DNA from: Mycobacterium numidiamassiliense
GTDB lineage: Bacteria > Actinomycetota > Actinomycetes > Mycobacteriales > Mycobacteriaceae
Assembly: GCF_900157365.1 (NCBI RefSeq)
Contig: NZ_FUEZ01000004.1
Location: 620,001-684,000 of the forward strand
Direction: 5' to 3'
Length of the DNA stretch: 64,000 nt
Position numbers and translations under genes: made by a program
Notes under the pieces: model-generated
Database searches by the model: none
The model's input: only the letters and a program-made list of their open reading frames with translations
Told to the model about the DNA's origin: nothing
Shown: in pieces, positions 47,879 through 57,277 of the stretch
Position numbering within the stretch: position 1 is the first letter of the stretch
Layout of the letters: each line of letters starts with the position of its first letter

Positions 47879-49080
47879 CAGTGACTTCAGCGACCAGACC
47901 CTCTGTGGATCTGACCGACGGCGCGTTCTACGCGGGCGACTCGCGGTCGATCTATCGCTGGATGCGGGAGAACGAGCCGGTCTTCCGGGACCGCAACGGT
48001 TTGGCCGCCGCGGCGACCTATCAGGCCGTCATCGAGGCCGAGCGCAAGCCGGAGCTGTTTTCCAACGCCGGCGGCATCCGGCCCGACCAACCCGGCGTCG
48101 AGATGATGATCGAGATGGACGACCCGCAACACCTGTTGCGGCGCAAGCTCGTCAACTACGGCTTCACCCGCAAGCGCGTGAAAGATCTGGAATCCAAGAT
48201 CACTTCGCTGTGCGACACGCTGATCGACGCGGTGTGTGAACGGGGCGAGTGCGACTTCGTCTGGGACATCGCCGCGCCCCTGCCGATGGCGGTCATCGGC
48301 GACATGCTCGGGGTCCGTCCGGAGGAACGCGAGATGTTCCTCAAGTGGTCCGACGATCTGGTCAGCTCCTTGAGTAGTACTGCGGCCGAAGCGGACATCC
48401 AGGTCACCATGGATGCCTTCGCCGCCTACAGCGGATACATGATGGGGATGATCGAGGCCCGCAAGGCAGAACCGACCGATGATCTGGTCAGCGTCCTGGT
48501 GCATGCGGAGGTCGAAGGGGCGCAGCTGGAGGACCATCAGATTGTCACCGAGGTCCTGCTGCTGCTGATCGGCGGCGACGAGACCACCCGCCACACGCTG
48601 TCCGGCGGGACCAGGCAGCTACTGCTGCACCCCGAGCAGCACCGGCGGTTGGTGGGCGACCTGTCGTTGCTGCCCAACGCGATCGAAGAGATGCTGCGCT
48701 GGACGGCACCGGTGAAGAACATGGCGCGCACGATCACCGCCGACACCGAGTTCCACGGCACGCAGCTGCACCAGGGCGAGAAGATCATCCTGCTGTTCGA
48801 GTCGGCGAACTTCGACGAGAAGGTCTTCGAGGACCCGGAGAGCTTCGATATCGAGCGCTACCCGAACAACCACCTCGCGTTCGGCTTCGGGACGCACTTC
48901 TGCCTGGGCAACCAGCTCGCCCGGCTGGAGTTGTCGATCATGCAGACGCGCCTGCTGCAGCGCCTTCCGGATCTGCGACTGGCCTCTCCAGACGCTGCAC
49001 TGCCGTTGCGGCCGGCGAACTTCGTGTCCGGCCTGGAGAAGATGCCGGTGGCATTCACCCCGAGCGCCCCGCTGGGGTAA
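47875..49080 (+). CDS. cyp142: Cytochrome P450 CYP142, alternative cholesterol C26/C27 oxidase
   Basis: 401 residues, orthologue of Rv3518c. I-helix GGDETTRHT, ExxR in EEMLRW and haem loop FGFGTHFCLGNQLARLE with Cys near residue 343 are intact, so a working enzyme is expected. It oxidises the same carbon as CYP125 with opposite stereochemistry and can replace it. The two lie 25 kb apart in this locus. It ends before a 197-bp convergent gap holding a long inverted repeat. Confidence 0.94.
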   Translation: MTVTSATRPSVDLTDGAFYAGDSRSIYRWMRENEPVFRDRNGLAAAATYQAVIEAERKPELFSNAGGIRPDQPGVEMMIEMDDPQHLLRRKLVNYGFTRKRVKDLESKITSLCDTLIDAVCERGECDFVWDIAAPLPMAVIGDMLGVRPEEREMFLKWSDDLVSSLSSTAAEADIQVTMDAFAAYSGYMMGMIEARKAEPTDDLVSVLVHAEVEGAQLEDHQIVTEVLLLLIGGDETTRHTLSGGTRQLLLHPEQHRRLVGDLSLLPNAIEEMLRWTAPVKNMARTITADTEFHGTQLHQGEKIILLFESANFDEKVFEDPESFDIERYPNNHLAFGFGTHFCLGNQLARLELSIMQTRLLQRLPDLRLASPDAALPLRPANFVSGLEKMPVAFTPSAPLG

Positions 49081-49143
49081 GGCACTGCTGCTCGCGAACG
49101 GGCGGTCACGTCAGCAACATTGGGCGCTGTCGTCTTCACCCAC

Positions 49144-49230
49144 GTTTTGCCCGCCTCCGAGCGACAACGCAGCGGTGACGACGACGCGCAGCCCAGCTAC
49201 GCGCGATTGTCGCTCGGAGGCGGGCAAAAC
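49144..49230. repeat. Perfect 24-bp inverted repeat (long hairpin) between cyp142 and echA19
   Basis: Arms 49144-49167 and 49207-49230 are exact reverse complements over 24 bp around a 39-nt spacer. The outer ends read GTTTTGCCC and GGGCAAAAC, so transcripts from either side would end the stem in a run of A or U. The genes on both sides converge on it, so a bidirectional terminator or mRNA-stabilising hairpin is the simplest reading. A small non-autonomous element is an alternative. Confidence 0.85.
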
Positions 49231-49277
49231 ATCAGGCGTCTCGCGTGGAGCCCTCCGCGCGCAGATGTGACGAAGCG

Positions 49278-50090
49278 CTAGCGGTTCTGGAAATTGGGCT
49301 TGCGCTTCTCGGCGAAGGCCCGCGGCCCTTCCTTGGCGTCGTCGGATAGAAACACCTTGATGCCGATCTGGGTGTCGATCTTGAACGCGTCGTTCTCGTG
49401 CAGGCCCTCGGTCTCGCGGATCGCCCGCAAAATCGCCTGGACCGCCAGAGGCCCGTTGTTCTCGATGAGCTCGGCGATCTCGAGCGCCTTGGTCAGGGCC
49501 TGGCCGTCGGGGACCAGGTGCCCGATCAGGCCGATCTCCTTGGCCTCGGCGGCGGTGATGTGCCGCCCGGTCAGCAGCAGGTCGCAGGCGACCGTGTAGG
49601 GGATCTGCCGCACCAGGCGCACGGCCGAGCCGCCCATCGGGTACAGGCTCCACTTGGCCTCGGAAATGCCGAACTTGGCGCTTTCGCCGGCAACCCGGAT
49701 GTCGGTGCCCTGCAGGATCTCGGTGCCCCCGGCGATCGCGGGCCCTTCGACGGCGGCGATCAGCGGCTTGGTCAGCCGGCGACCCTTCAGCAGGGCGTCG
49801 ATGCGTGACGGGTCGTAGCTGCCGTCTTTGAAAGACTCGCCCGGCGGCTTCTTGGTTGCTGCCTTGAGGTCCATCCCCGCGCAGAAGTAGCCACCGGCCC
49901 CGGTCAGGATGCAGCATCGGATGTCGTCGTCGTTGTCGACGCGGTCCCAGGCCTGCACCATGATTTCCATCATTTCGGTGCTCAGCGCGTTGCGGGCGTG
50001 CGGCCGGTTCAACGTGACGATCAGGGTGTGGCCGCGCTGTTCAACGATCGCGTCGGGACCCGATTGTTCGTTTGCTGGAGCCTCGGCCAT
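49278..50090 (-). CDS. echA19: EchA19, enoyl-CoA hydratase of sterol side-chain degradation
   Basis: 270 residues from the ATG at 50090, slightly longer than Rv3516. Crotonase fold with the oxyanion-hole segments ALSTEMMEI / [11 protein letters not shown] and [13 protein letters not shown] and the active-site region [13 protein letters not shown]. The orthologue hydrates cholesterol side-chain enoyl-CoA thioesters. It is divergent from fadD19 with the KstR operator between. Confidence 0.92.
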   Translation of the reverse strand: MAEAPANEQSGPDAIVEQRGHTLIVTLNRPHARNALSTEMMEIMVQAWDRVDNDDDIRCCILTGAGGYFCAGMDLKAATKKPPGESFKDGSYDPSRIDALLKGRRLTKPLIAAVEGPAIAGGTEILQGTDIRVAGESAKFGISEAKWSLYPMGGSAVRLVRQIPYTVACDLLLTGRHITAAEAKEIGLIGHLVPDGQALTKALEIAELIENNGPLAVQAILRAIRETEGLHENDAFKIDTQIGIKVFLSDDAKEGPRAFAEKRKPNFQNR

Positions 50091-50135
50091 CACTATCGCC
50101 TTTCCCTCGTCTGTGAGCATCAGCTTGTCAAGAAA

Positions 50136-50149
50136 TGTAACACGTTCTA
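50136..50149. promoter_or_regulatory. KstR operator between echA19 and fadD19
   Basis: TGTAACACGTTCTA fits TnnAACnnGTTnnA. It lies 5 bp before the fadD19 GTG and 45 bp from the echA19 ATG. Confidence 0.91.
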
Positions 50150-50154
50150 ATTTG

Positions 50155-51807
50155 GTGGCCGTGGCCCTGAATATTGCCGATCTCGCCGAGCACGCCATTG
50201 ACGCTGTGCCTGACCGTGTCGCCCTCATCTGCGGTGATGAGAAGCTGACCTACGCACAACTGGAGGAGAAGGCCAACCGCCTGGCGCACTACCTCATCGA
50301 TCGGGGCGTCAAAAAGGACGACAAGGTCGGGCTGTACTGCCGCAACCGCATCGAGATCGTTATCGCGATGCTCGGCATCATCAAGGCCGGCGCCATCCTG
50401 GTGAACGTCAACTTCCGCTACGTCGAGGGTGAGCTGCGCTACCTGTTCGACAACTCGGACATGGTCGCGCTGGTGCACGAGCGCCAGTACTCCGACCGGG
50501 TCGCCAACGTGCTGCCCGAGACTCCGAACATCAAGACGATCCTCGTCGTCGAGGACGGCAGCGACAACGATTTCCAGCGCTACGGCGGCGTCGAGTTCTA
50601 CTCGGCGATCGCGCAGGGCTCGCCCGAGCGGGACTTCGGCCCACGCAGCGCCGACGACATCTACCTGCTGTATACGGGTGGCACGACGGGCTTCCCTAAG
50701 GGCGTGATGTGGCGCCACGAGGACATCTACCGAGTGTTGTTCGGGGGCACGGACTTCACCACGGGCGAGTTCGTCAAGGACGAGTACGACCTGGCGAAGT
50801 CGGCCGTCGCCAACCCGCCGATGATCCGCTACCCGATCCCGCCGATGATTCACGGGGCCACCCAGTCGGCTACCTGGATGGCGCTGTTCGCGGGTCAAAC
50901 TACTTTGCTTGCACCGGAATTCGACGCCGACACGGTCTGGCGCACAATTCACGAGCACAAGGTCAACATGCTCTTCTTCACCGGCGACGCGATGGCCCGC
51001 CCGCTGCTGGATGCCCTGCTGGCCCAGCAAGACAAGGGCAACGAGTACGACCTGTCGTCGCTGTTCGTGCTCACCAGCACCGCGGCACTGTTCTCCACCA
51101 GCATCAAGGAGAAGTTCCTCGAGCTGCTGCCCAACCGCGTGATCACCGATTCGATCGGATCTTCGGAGACCGGTTTTGGCGGCATCAGCGTCGTCACGAA
51201 GGGTCAGTCGCACACGGGCGGACCGCGGGTGCAGATCGACAAGACCACGGTAGTGCTCGACGAGGAGGGCAACGAGGTCGAGCCGGGATCGGGTGTGCGG
51301 GGCTTCATCGCCAAACGCGGCAACATCCCCGTCGGGTATTTCAAGGACGAGAAGAAGACTGCCGAGACCTTTAGGACGTTCCACGGCGTGCGCTACGCCA
51401 TCCCCGGCGACTTCGCAACGGTGGAGGAGGACGGCAGCGTCACCATGCTGGGCCGCGGTTCGGTGTCCATCAACAGCGGTGGCGAGAAGATCTACCCCGA
51501 AGAGGTGGAGGCCGCGCTCAAGGGGCACCCCGACGTGTTCGACGCCTTGGTCGTCGGAGTACCCGACCCGCGCTTCGGGCAGCACGTCGCTGCGGTGGTG
51601 CACGCACGCGAGGGGACCCGGCCGGCGCTGGCCGAACTCGATGCCTTCGTACGTAGCGAGATCGCGGGATACAAAGTGCCGCGCAGCCTTTGGCTGGTCA
51701 ACGAGATCAAGCGGTCGCCAGCGGGCAAGCCCGACTACCGCTGGGCCAAGGAACAGACCGAGGCGCGGCCCGCCGACGACGTTCACTCCGCGCACGTCAC
51801 CGCCTGA
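50155..51807 (+). CDS. fadD19: FadD19, steroid side-chain acyl-CoA synthetase
   Basis: 550 residues from the GTG at 50155, which yields the family N-terminus beginning [12 protein letters not shown]. The longer frame would cross the KstR operator. P-loop [35 protein letters not shown] and the terminal [10 protein letters not shown] with the adenylation lysine are present. It activates long (C8) sterol side-chain acids and is needed for C24-branched sterols in Rhodococcus. First gene of a run of four on this strand. Confidence 0.94.
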   Translation: MAVALNIADLAEHAIDAVPDRVALICGDEKLTYAQLEEKANRLAHYLIDRGVKKDDKVGLYCRNRIEIVIAMLGIIKAGAILVNVNFRYVEGELRYLFDNSDMVALVHERQYSDRVANVLPETPNIKTILVVEDGSDNDFQRYGGVEFYSAIAQGSPERDFGPRSADDIYLLYTGGTTGFPKGVMWRHEDIYRVLFGGTDFTTGEFVKDEYDLAKSAVANPPMIRYPIPPMIHGATQSATWMALFAGQTTLLAPEFDADTVWRTIHEHKVNMLFFTGDAMARPLLDALLAQQDKGNEYDLSSLFVLTSTAALFSTSIKEKFLELLPNRVITDSIGSSETGFGGISVVTKGQSHTGGPRVQIDKTTVVLDEEGNEVEPGSGVRGFIAKRGNIPVGYFKDEKKTAETFRTFHGVRYAIPGDFATVEEDGSVTMLGRGSVSINSGGEKIYPEEVEAALKGHPDVFDALVVGVPDPRFGQHVAAVVHAREGTRPALAELDAFVRSEIAGYKVPRSLWLVNEIKRSPAGKPDYRWAKEQTEARPADDVHSAHVTA

Positions 51808-51820
51808 TCCTTCAGGCTGT

Positions 51821-52588
51821 GTGACCGACTTCGTCAAACGCCGCCAAGGCGCCCCGGATGGCTTCTTTGCCTGGGAAGCCGCGGGGCTGGGATGGCTTTC
51901 GAGCGTCGGCGAGGGCGTGCCGTGCGCGCAGGTTCGTTCCTTCGACGCCTCCAGCCTGACGCTGCAACGACTCGATTCGGTGGCTCCGAGCCGCGAAGCG
52001 GCCGACGTGTTCGGCGGCCGGCTGGCGGTCACGCACGGCGCGGGCGCCGCGGCATACGGTGCCGGACCCGACGGCTGGGATGGACCAGGGTTCTTCGGGC
52101 CGCTGTCCCAGCCGTTGCCGATGTCGCTTCGTGCACACCCGCGCTGGGGCGACTTCTATGCCGACGAACGACTGGTTCCGATGACCGAGCTCGCGGCGCC
52201 GCGGCTCGACGCGTCGACCCGGGCAGCGATCGTCGCCGTCGCGGCACGGTGCCGCGCGGGGGACTTCGACGACGACGACGGACCGTCCCGGCTGCACGGT
52301 GATTTGTGGAGCGGCAACGTGATGTGGACGCCCGACGGCGTGGTGCTGATCGATCCGGCCGCGCACGCCGGTCACCGCGAAACCGACCTGGCGATGCTCG
52401 CGCTGTTCGGCTGCCCGCACTACGAAGCCGTCATCGATGGTTATCAACGCGTGCGGCCGCTGAAACCGGGCTGGCGCAACCGCGTCGGGCTGCATCAGCT
52501 GTTTCCACTGCTGGCACACGTGGTGCTGTTCGGCGGCGGGTATGCGGGGCAGACGCACGCCGCGGCCCGCGCCGCGCTGGCCGCCTGA
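51821..52588 (+). CDS. Fructosamine-kinase-like phosphotransferase
   Basis: 255 residues from the GTG at 51821, 13 bp after fadD19. It contains the phosphotransferase catalytic loop LHGDLWSGNVMW (HGDxxxGN type) and the metal-binding DPAAHAGHRETDLAML, both typical of the fructosamine/ketosamine-3-kinase family. Such enzymes repair glycated amines by phosphorylation, though the acceptor is unproven here. A PE_PGRS/fadD18 cluster occupies this region in M. tuberculosis. It lies between KstR-controlled fadD19 and an amidohydrolase, so it may be co-expressed. Confidence 0.88.
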   Translation: MTDFVKRRQGAPDGFFAWEAAGLGWLSSVGEGVPCAQVRSFDASSLTLQRLDSVAPSREAADVFGGRLAVTHGAGAAAYGAGPDGWDGPGFFGPLSQPLPMSLRAHPRWGDFYADERLVPMTELAAPRLDASTRAAIVAVAARCRAGDFDDDDGPSRLHGDLWSGNVMWTPDGVVLIDPAAHAGHRETDLAMLALFGCPHYEAVIDGYQRVRPLKPGWRNRVGLHQLFPLLAHVVLFGGGYAGQTHAAARAALAA

Positions 52589-52614
52589 GGGCCGAGGTCT
52601 AGAGTCGAAACGCG

Positions 52615-53439
52615 ATGACGATCGATGTGTGGATGCAGCATCCGACTGCGCGGTTCCTGCGCAGCGACATGTTGGCATCGCTGCGGCGCTGGACCGGCGA
52701 AGCCATCCCGGACGACGACATCCCGATTTCGGCGACCATCGCGGCGATGGACGCCGCCGACGTCGACCTCGGCCTGCTCAGCGCGTGGCGCGGCCCGGGT
52801 GGCCAGGACCTGATCTCCAACGACGAGGTCGCGGAATGGATTCGTCTGCATCCCAATAGGTTTGCCGGGTTGGCGACCGTCGACTTGGACCGACCCATGG
52901 ACGCCGTCCGCGAGCTGAGGCGCCGGGTCAGTGCAGGGTTCGTGGGCCTGCGGGTCGTGCCGTGGTTGTGGAACGCGCCGCCCACCGATCGCCGCTACTA
53001 TCCGCTTTTCGCCGAATGCGTCGAGGCCGCGGTTCCGTTCTGCACCCAGGTCGGCCACACCGGTCCGCTGCGGCCATCGGAGACTGGACGCCCGATTCCC
53101 TACATCGACCAGATCGCTCTCGACTTTCCCGAGTTGGTGATCGTGTGCGGACACGTTGGCTACCCGTGGACCGAAGAGATGGTCGCCGTGGCGCGCAAAC
53201 ACGAGAACGTCTACATCGACACCTCGGCCTACACGATCAGACGGCTGCCCGAGGAACTCGTCCGGTTCATGAAAACCGGTACCGGACAACGCAAAGTCCT
53301 GTACGGCACCAACTATCCGATGATCGCCCACGGACATGCCCTGGCGGGACTCGACGATCTCGGGCTGACGGATGAGGCCCGCCGAGACTTTCTGCACGAC
53401 AATGCCACTCGCGTGTTCAGACTGGAGGCAACGAAGTGA
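52615..53439 (+). CDS. Amidohydrolase-2 family protein, Rv3510c type
   Basis: 274 residues. TIM-barrel metal-dependent hydrolase/decarboxylase pattern: IDVWMQHP at the N-terminus, CTQVGHTG, VCGHVGYPW and LYGTNYPM, where the last normally supplies an acidic metal ligand but here reads Asn. The family includes decarboxylases and lactone hydrolases; the substrate is unknown. It overlaps ilvX by 4 bp. In M. tuberculosis it is also next to ilvX. Confidence 0.82.
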   Translation: MTIDVWMQHPTARFLRSDMLASLRRWTGEAIPDDDIPISATIAAMDAADVDLGLLSAWRGPGGQDLISNDEVAEWIRLHPNRFAGLATVDLDRPMDAVRELRRRVSAGFVGLRVVPWLWNAPPTDRRYYPLFAECVEAAVPFCTQVGHTGPLRPSETGRPIPYIDQIALDFPELVIVCGHVGYPWTEEMVAVARKHENVYIDTSAYTIRRLPEELVRFMKTGTGQRKVLYGTNYPMIAHGHALAGLDDLGLTDEARRDFLHDNATRVFRLEATK

Positions 53440-54986
53440 ACGGCGCTCAGGCCTTGATCAACACCCTGGTCGACGGCGGCGTCGACGTGTGCTTCGCCAA
53501 CCCGGGCACCTCGGAGATGCATTTTGTGGCCGCACTGGACGACGTGGCGCAAATGCGCGGCGTCCTAGCGCTTTTCGAGGGCGTCGCCACCGGTGCGGCC
53601 GACGGATATGCCCGCATGGCCGACCGGCCCGCGGCGGTGCTGTTGCACCTTGGCCCCGGGCTGGGCAACGGCCTGGCCAACCTGCACAACGCACGTCGGG
53701 CCCAGGTGCCCATGGTGGTCGTGGTCGGCGACCACGCCACATACCACAAGAAGTACGACGCCCCACTGGAATCCGATATCGACGCGCTTGCCGGCACCGT
53801 CTCCGGCTGGGTGCGCCGCACGACGGAGGCCGCCGCCGTCGCGACCGACGCGGCCGAGGCGATCTCCGCCTGCCGGGCGGGCTCGTACATCTCGACGCTT
53901 ATCCTGCCCGCCGACGCCTCCTGGTCGGAGGGTGCCCAGCCCGCCACACCAATACCCGCCCAACCGGCGGCGGCCGACCCGCTGCTGGCCCCCGAGGTGC
54001 TGGCGGTGCTGCGATCCGGAGAGCCGACGGTGCTCATGGTGGGTGGCGACGCCACCCGGGGCGCCGGGCTTTCCGCGGCCGCGCGGATCGCCGCGGCGAC
54101 GGGCGCAAGGCTGCTGTGCGAGACATTCCCGACGCGGCTGGAGCGTGGTGCCGGCATCCCCGCCGTCGAGCGGCTGGCGTACTTCGCCGAGGCCGCCGCG
54201 GGTCAATTGGACGGTGCCAAGCACCTGGTGCTGGCCGGGGCCAAATCGCCGGTCTCCTTCTTCGCCTACCCGAACATGCCGAGCGACCTGGTTCCCGCCG
54301 GCTGTGAGGTGCACGTGCTCGCCGGGCACAGCGGTGCCGCCGACGCCCTCGCGGCGGCGGCCGACGAGCTGGCGCCGGGCACCGTTGCCGCGGTGGCCGC
54401 CCCGTCGCGCCCGCAGCTGCCCATCGGCGCCCTGACGTCGGCGTCGGCGGCCGACGTGATCGGGGCACTGCTGCCCGACCGGGCGATCGTCGTCGACGAG
54501 TCGAACACCTCCGGTCTGCTGCTGCCGCAGGCCACCGCCGGCGCACCCGCCCATGATTGGCTGACACTAACCGGCGGGGCGATCGGCTACGGCATCCCAA
54601 CCGCCGTCGGCGCTGCGATCGCCGCCCCCGATCGTCCGGTGCTGTGCCTGGAATCCGACGGGTCGGCGATGTACACGATTTCTGGACTCTGGACTCAGGC
54701 GCGCGAGAACCTCAACGTGACTACGGTCGTGTACGACAACAGCGCCTATGACATCCTGCGCATCGAATTGGCGCGGGTAGGCGCCGGGTCCGCTCCCGGC
54801 CCCAAGGCTCTGGCCTTGCTCGATCTGTCAAGCCCGACAATGGACTTCGTAAAAATCAGCGAAGGCATGGGAGTTCCGGCCCGCCGGGTAAGCACGGCCG
54901 AGGAGTTCGTCGCAGCCTTGCGCGACGCCTTTGCCGAACCCGGGCCGCACCTGATCGACGCGGTCGTCCCGTCAATAGCGGGCTAG
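53436..54986 (+). CDS. ilvX: ThDP-dependent acetolactate-synthase-like enzyme IlvX
   Basis: 516 residues, orthologue of Rv3509c. The ThDP-activating glutamate is in LFEGVATGAADGYARM, and the ThDP/Mg motif is ESDGSAMYTISGLWTQARE ending at VVYDNSAY. Despite its name it is distant from true acetolactate synthases and may be a decarboxylase or carboligase for a non-amino-acid substrate. Translational coupling to the amidohydrolase suggests they handle one metabolite. The 3' end overlaps the convergent gene at 54972 by 15 bp. Confidence 0.88.
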   Translation: MNGAQALINTLVDGGVDVCFANPGTSEMHFVAALDDVAQMRGVLALFEGVATGAADGYARMADRPAAVLLHLGPGLGNGLANLHNARRAQVPMVVVVGDHATYHKKYDAPLESDIDALAGTVSGWVRRTTEAAAVATDAAEAISACRAGSYISTLILPADASWSEGAQPATPIPAQPAAADPLLAPEVLAVLRSGEPTVLMVGGDATRGAGLSAAARIAAATGARLLCETFPTRLERGAGIPAVERLAYFAEAAAGQLDGAKHLVLAGAKSPVSFFAYPNMPSDLVPAGCEVHVLAGHSGAADALAAAADELAPGTVAAVAAPSRPQLPIGALTSASAADVIGALLPDRAIVVDESNTSGLLLPQATAGAPAHDWLTLTGGAIGYGIPTAVGAAIAAPDRPVLCLESDGSAMYTISGLWTQARENLNVTTVVYDNSAYDILRIELARVGAGSAPGPKALALLDLSSPTMDFVKISEGMGVPARRVSTAEEFVAALRDAFAEPGPHLIDAVVPSIAG

Positions 54987-55679
54987 CACGGGCAGACGGC
55001 TGACAAGCCAGTTGGCCAAGGTATTGAGCACCTCGACTCCTGCTTCGAACACTGCAGCCTCGGCGGCCAGCGCGACACCCCATTGCCCGGATGGAGTCGG
55101 CATGACGCCGAATTGCCGGACCAGGTATTCGCCTTCGGCCCCCGGCCCCCAACCACCCTTTGCCGCAATGCCTTTGGCGGCGAGTCCCCAGCGGTGGCCA
55201 GCGGTCAGGTTGCCCATCAAATCGATGACGTCGGCCGCCCCCTCGATGGACGGCAGCTGCGCCGCGAACCGTGCTTGTCGCTGCAGGGTCCACTGTGTCT
55301 GGCCGAACGCAGTGTAACCCCTTCGCAGGCGCCGTGATTCGACCTCGGTTTTGGTATCACCGCCCTCGGCGATGATGCCCTGCACCTGGCGGGCCGCGTC
55401 CGCCGGATCGCCCAGCCCCGACCACAACTCCTCGGACGCGCGATTGTCGGATTCGGTGATGGCTTTGACGGCCAGGTCGCGTGCGCGTAACCAGTTGCAG
55501 CGCAGTGCCGCGATCGCCAAGGGCACTTTGATCGTCGACCAGGCCACACCTGAGGACCAAGTGCCCAGCGCATAGGTACGGTCCGGTCGGGCGATCGCGA
55601 TACCGACGTCGGCCGGCACCGACGCGGAAAGCCGTTCAAAGCTCGCTTCGAGCGCGAGCTCGAGAGGCCGAGATGTCAT
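54972..55679 (-). CDS. Class A beta-lactamase-like serine hydrolase without signal peptide
   Basis: 235 residues. Penicillin-binding motifs are present: S48-x-x-K51 in WSTIKVPLA, S77-D78-N79 in ESDNRA, and KGG in AAKGGWGPG. There is no signal peptide, lipobox or membrane helix from the ATG at 55679, unlike BlaC. It may be cytosolic, or the N-terminus may be misassigned: the ORF starts only 4 bp after the fadD17 stop on the same strand, leaving little room upstream. Resistance activity cannot be inferred. It lies where M. tuberculosis has PE_PGRS genes. Confidence 0.82.
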   Translation of the reverse strand: MTSRPLELALEASFERLSASVPADVGIAIARPDRTYALGTWSSGVAWSTIKVPLAIAALRCNWLRARDLAVKAITESDNRASEELWSGLGDPADAARQVQGIIAEGGDTKTEVESRRLRRGYTAFGQTQWTLQRQARFAAQLPSIEGAADVIDLMGNLTAGHRWGLAAKGIAAKGGWGPGAEGEYLVRQFGVMPTPSGQWGVALAAEAAVFEAGVEVLNTLANWLVSRLPVLARY

Positions 55680-55683
55680 GTGA

Positions 55684-57204
55684 CTAACGCTGAATCGGCC
55701 ACACCGGTTCGCCGCAGTCGACGCCCTCGGCCGACAACTGACGTTTCAACACCTTGAACGTCACGGTGCGCGGCAACTCGGTGCTGACCCGGACGTACGA
55801 CGGCCACTGTTTGGGCCCCAGGTCGGGCTGCTCGGCCAGGAACGCCCGGAATTTCTCGGCGTCGAATTCGGCACCCGGCGCCAGCACCACCGCGGCCATC
55901 ACCTGGTCCCCGACGGCTGGGTCCGGCACCGGATACACCGCAACTTCGGTCATATCCGAATAGCGTAGCAACACCCGCTCGATTGGGGCCGCGCCGAGGT
56001 TTTCACCGTCCACCCGCATCCAATCACCAAGCCGCCCTGCGAAATACGCGTATCCAGCTTCGTCGAGATAAGCAAGGTCGCCGCTGTGATAGATGCCGCC
56101 GGCCATCCGCTCGGCCATGGCGGCCTCGTCGTTGTAGTAGCCCTCAAAGCTACCGGCGCCGGTCGTGTTCACCAGTTCGCCGACAACCCCCGGCGGGCAA
56201 GGCGCGCCGGTATCGGGGTCGACGATGGCGACCCCGTCGGGTAGCGGCCCCAGTGCGCCGGCAGGAGTGTCCGGGGTGCGGGCGATGGCCACGCCGAGTT
56301 CGGTAGAACCAAACCCATCTTGAACGGCACAGCCGAACCTGCGGCCGAAGCGCTCGACGTCGCGCGGTACGCCCTCATTTCCGTAGACCGCTCGCAGCGG
56401 GTTGTCCGTGTCGTCGGGCTGCTCGGGGGTGGCGAGCACGTAGGACAACGGCTTGCCCACGTAGTTGGCGTAGGTGGCGCCGTAGCGGCGCACGTCCGGC
56501 AAAAATCCCGACGCGGAGAACTTGCGTCGCAACGCCAATGACCCGCGGCACGCCGCGGCGACCGCCCACCCGACCAGTACGGCGTTGGAATGAAACAGGG
56601 GCATCGACACGTAGCAGACATCGTCGCGGCCCAGGCCGAACCGCTGGGTCATGCCCTGGCCGGCCCTCCCGACCTTGCCGTGGCTGACCATCACCGCCTT
56701 GGGATCGCCGCTGGTGCCCGAGGTGAAAAGCAGCATGAACAGGTCCGCGGGCGAGGCGGACTGGAAGACCAGCTCGACGTCGCGATGCGCGGCCACCTCC
56801 TCGGCCCACTCGGCGGAGTCGACGTTCACATACTCGGTACCGTCCAGCGCCGCAGCCGAATTCGAGTCCGTCAACACCACCTGGCAGTCGGCCCGGCGGA
56901 TATCGCGGGCGAGTGCCTCGCCGCGCCGCACCGGGTTCAGGCCCGCCGGCACAATCCCGGACATCCCGGCGGCCACCAGCATGGCCGAGAAAAACGGCGT
57001 GTTTTCCAGCAGCACGCCGACGTGCGGTGGCCTGTTCGGGTCCAGACGGGCACGCAGTGTCGCCGCGATGGCCGCGGCGTGCTGGACATGATCACGCCAG
57101 CTGACGAATGAGTCTTCGAAATAGACGCCCTGGTCGTCGATCTCGGCCAGTGGTACCAGCAGGTCGGTGACGGTCGGGTCGGTCGACGCGTGCAATTCGC
57201 CCAC
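55684..57204 (-). CDS. fadD17: FadD17, steroid side-chain acyl-CoA synthetase
   Basis: 506 residues, orthologue of Rv3506. P-loop LFTSGTSGDPKAVM, QDGFGSTELG, YHSGDLAYLD and the C-terminal TVTFKVLKRQL with the adenylation lysine. In biochemical studies FadD17 activates steroid acids with shortened side chains. It follows fadE27 on the same strand after 73 bp and precedes the beta-lactamase-like gene. Confidence 0.92.
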   Translation of the reverse strand: MGELHASTDPTVTDLLVPLAEIDDQGVYFEDSFVSWRDHVQHAAAIAATLRARLDPNRPPHVGVLLENTPFFSAMLVAAGMSGIVPAGLNPVRRGEALARDIRRADCQVVLTDSNSAAALDGTEYVNVDSAEWAEEVAAHRDVELVFQSASPADLFMLLFTSGTSGDPKAVMVSHGKVGRAGQGMTQRFGLGRDDVCYVSMPLFHSNAVLVGWAVAAACRGSLALRRKFSASGFLPDVRRYGATYANYVGKPLSYVLATPEQPDDTDNPLRAVYGNEGVPRDVERFGRRFGCAVQDGFGSTELGVAIARTPDTPAGALGPLPDGVAIVDPDTGAPCPPGVVGELVNTTGAGSFEGYYNDEAAMAERMAGGIYHSGDLAYLDEAGYAYFAGRLGDWMRVDGENLGAAPIERVLLRYSDMTEVAVYPVPDPAVGDQVMAAVVLAPGAEFDAEKFRAFLAEQPDLGPKQWPSYVRVSTELPRTVTFKVLKRQLSAEGVDCGEPVWPIQR

Positions 57205-57277
57205 TCGCCCTCACCGCCTCGCGGCTGGGGGTGCCCCCACCTCGGTCGCCCATACGAACCGCATCGTCGTCGGGCCG

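Noticed and set aside
57226..57239. Palindrome TGGGGGTGCCCCCA between fadE27 and fadD17 as a terminator
   Set aside because: It is short, lacks a U-tract and sits 22 bp upstream of the fadD17 start within a probable operon. Likely GC-rich chance.
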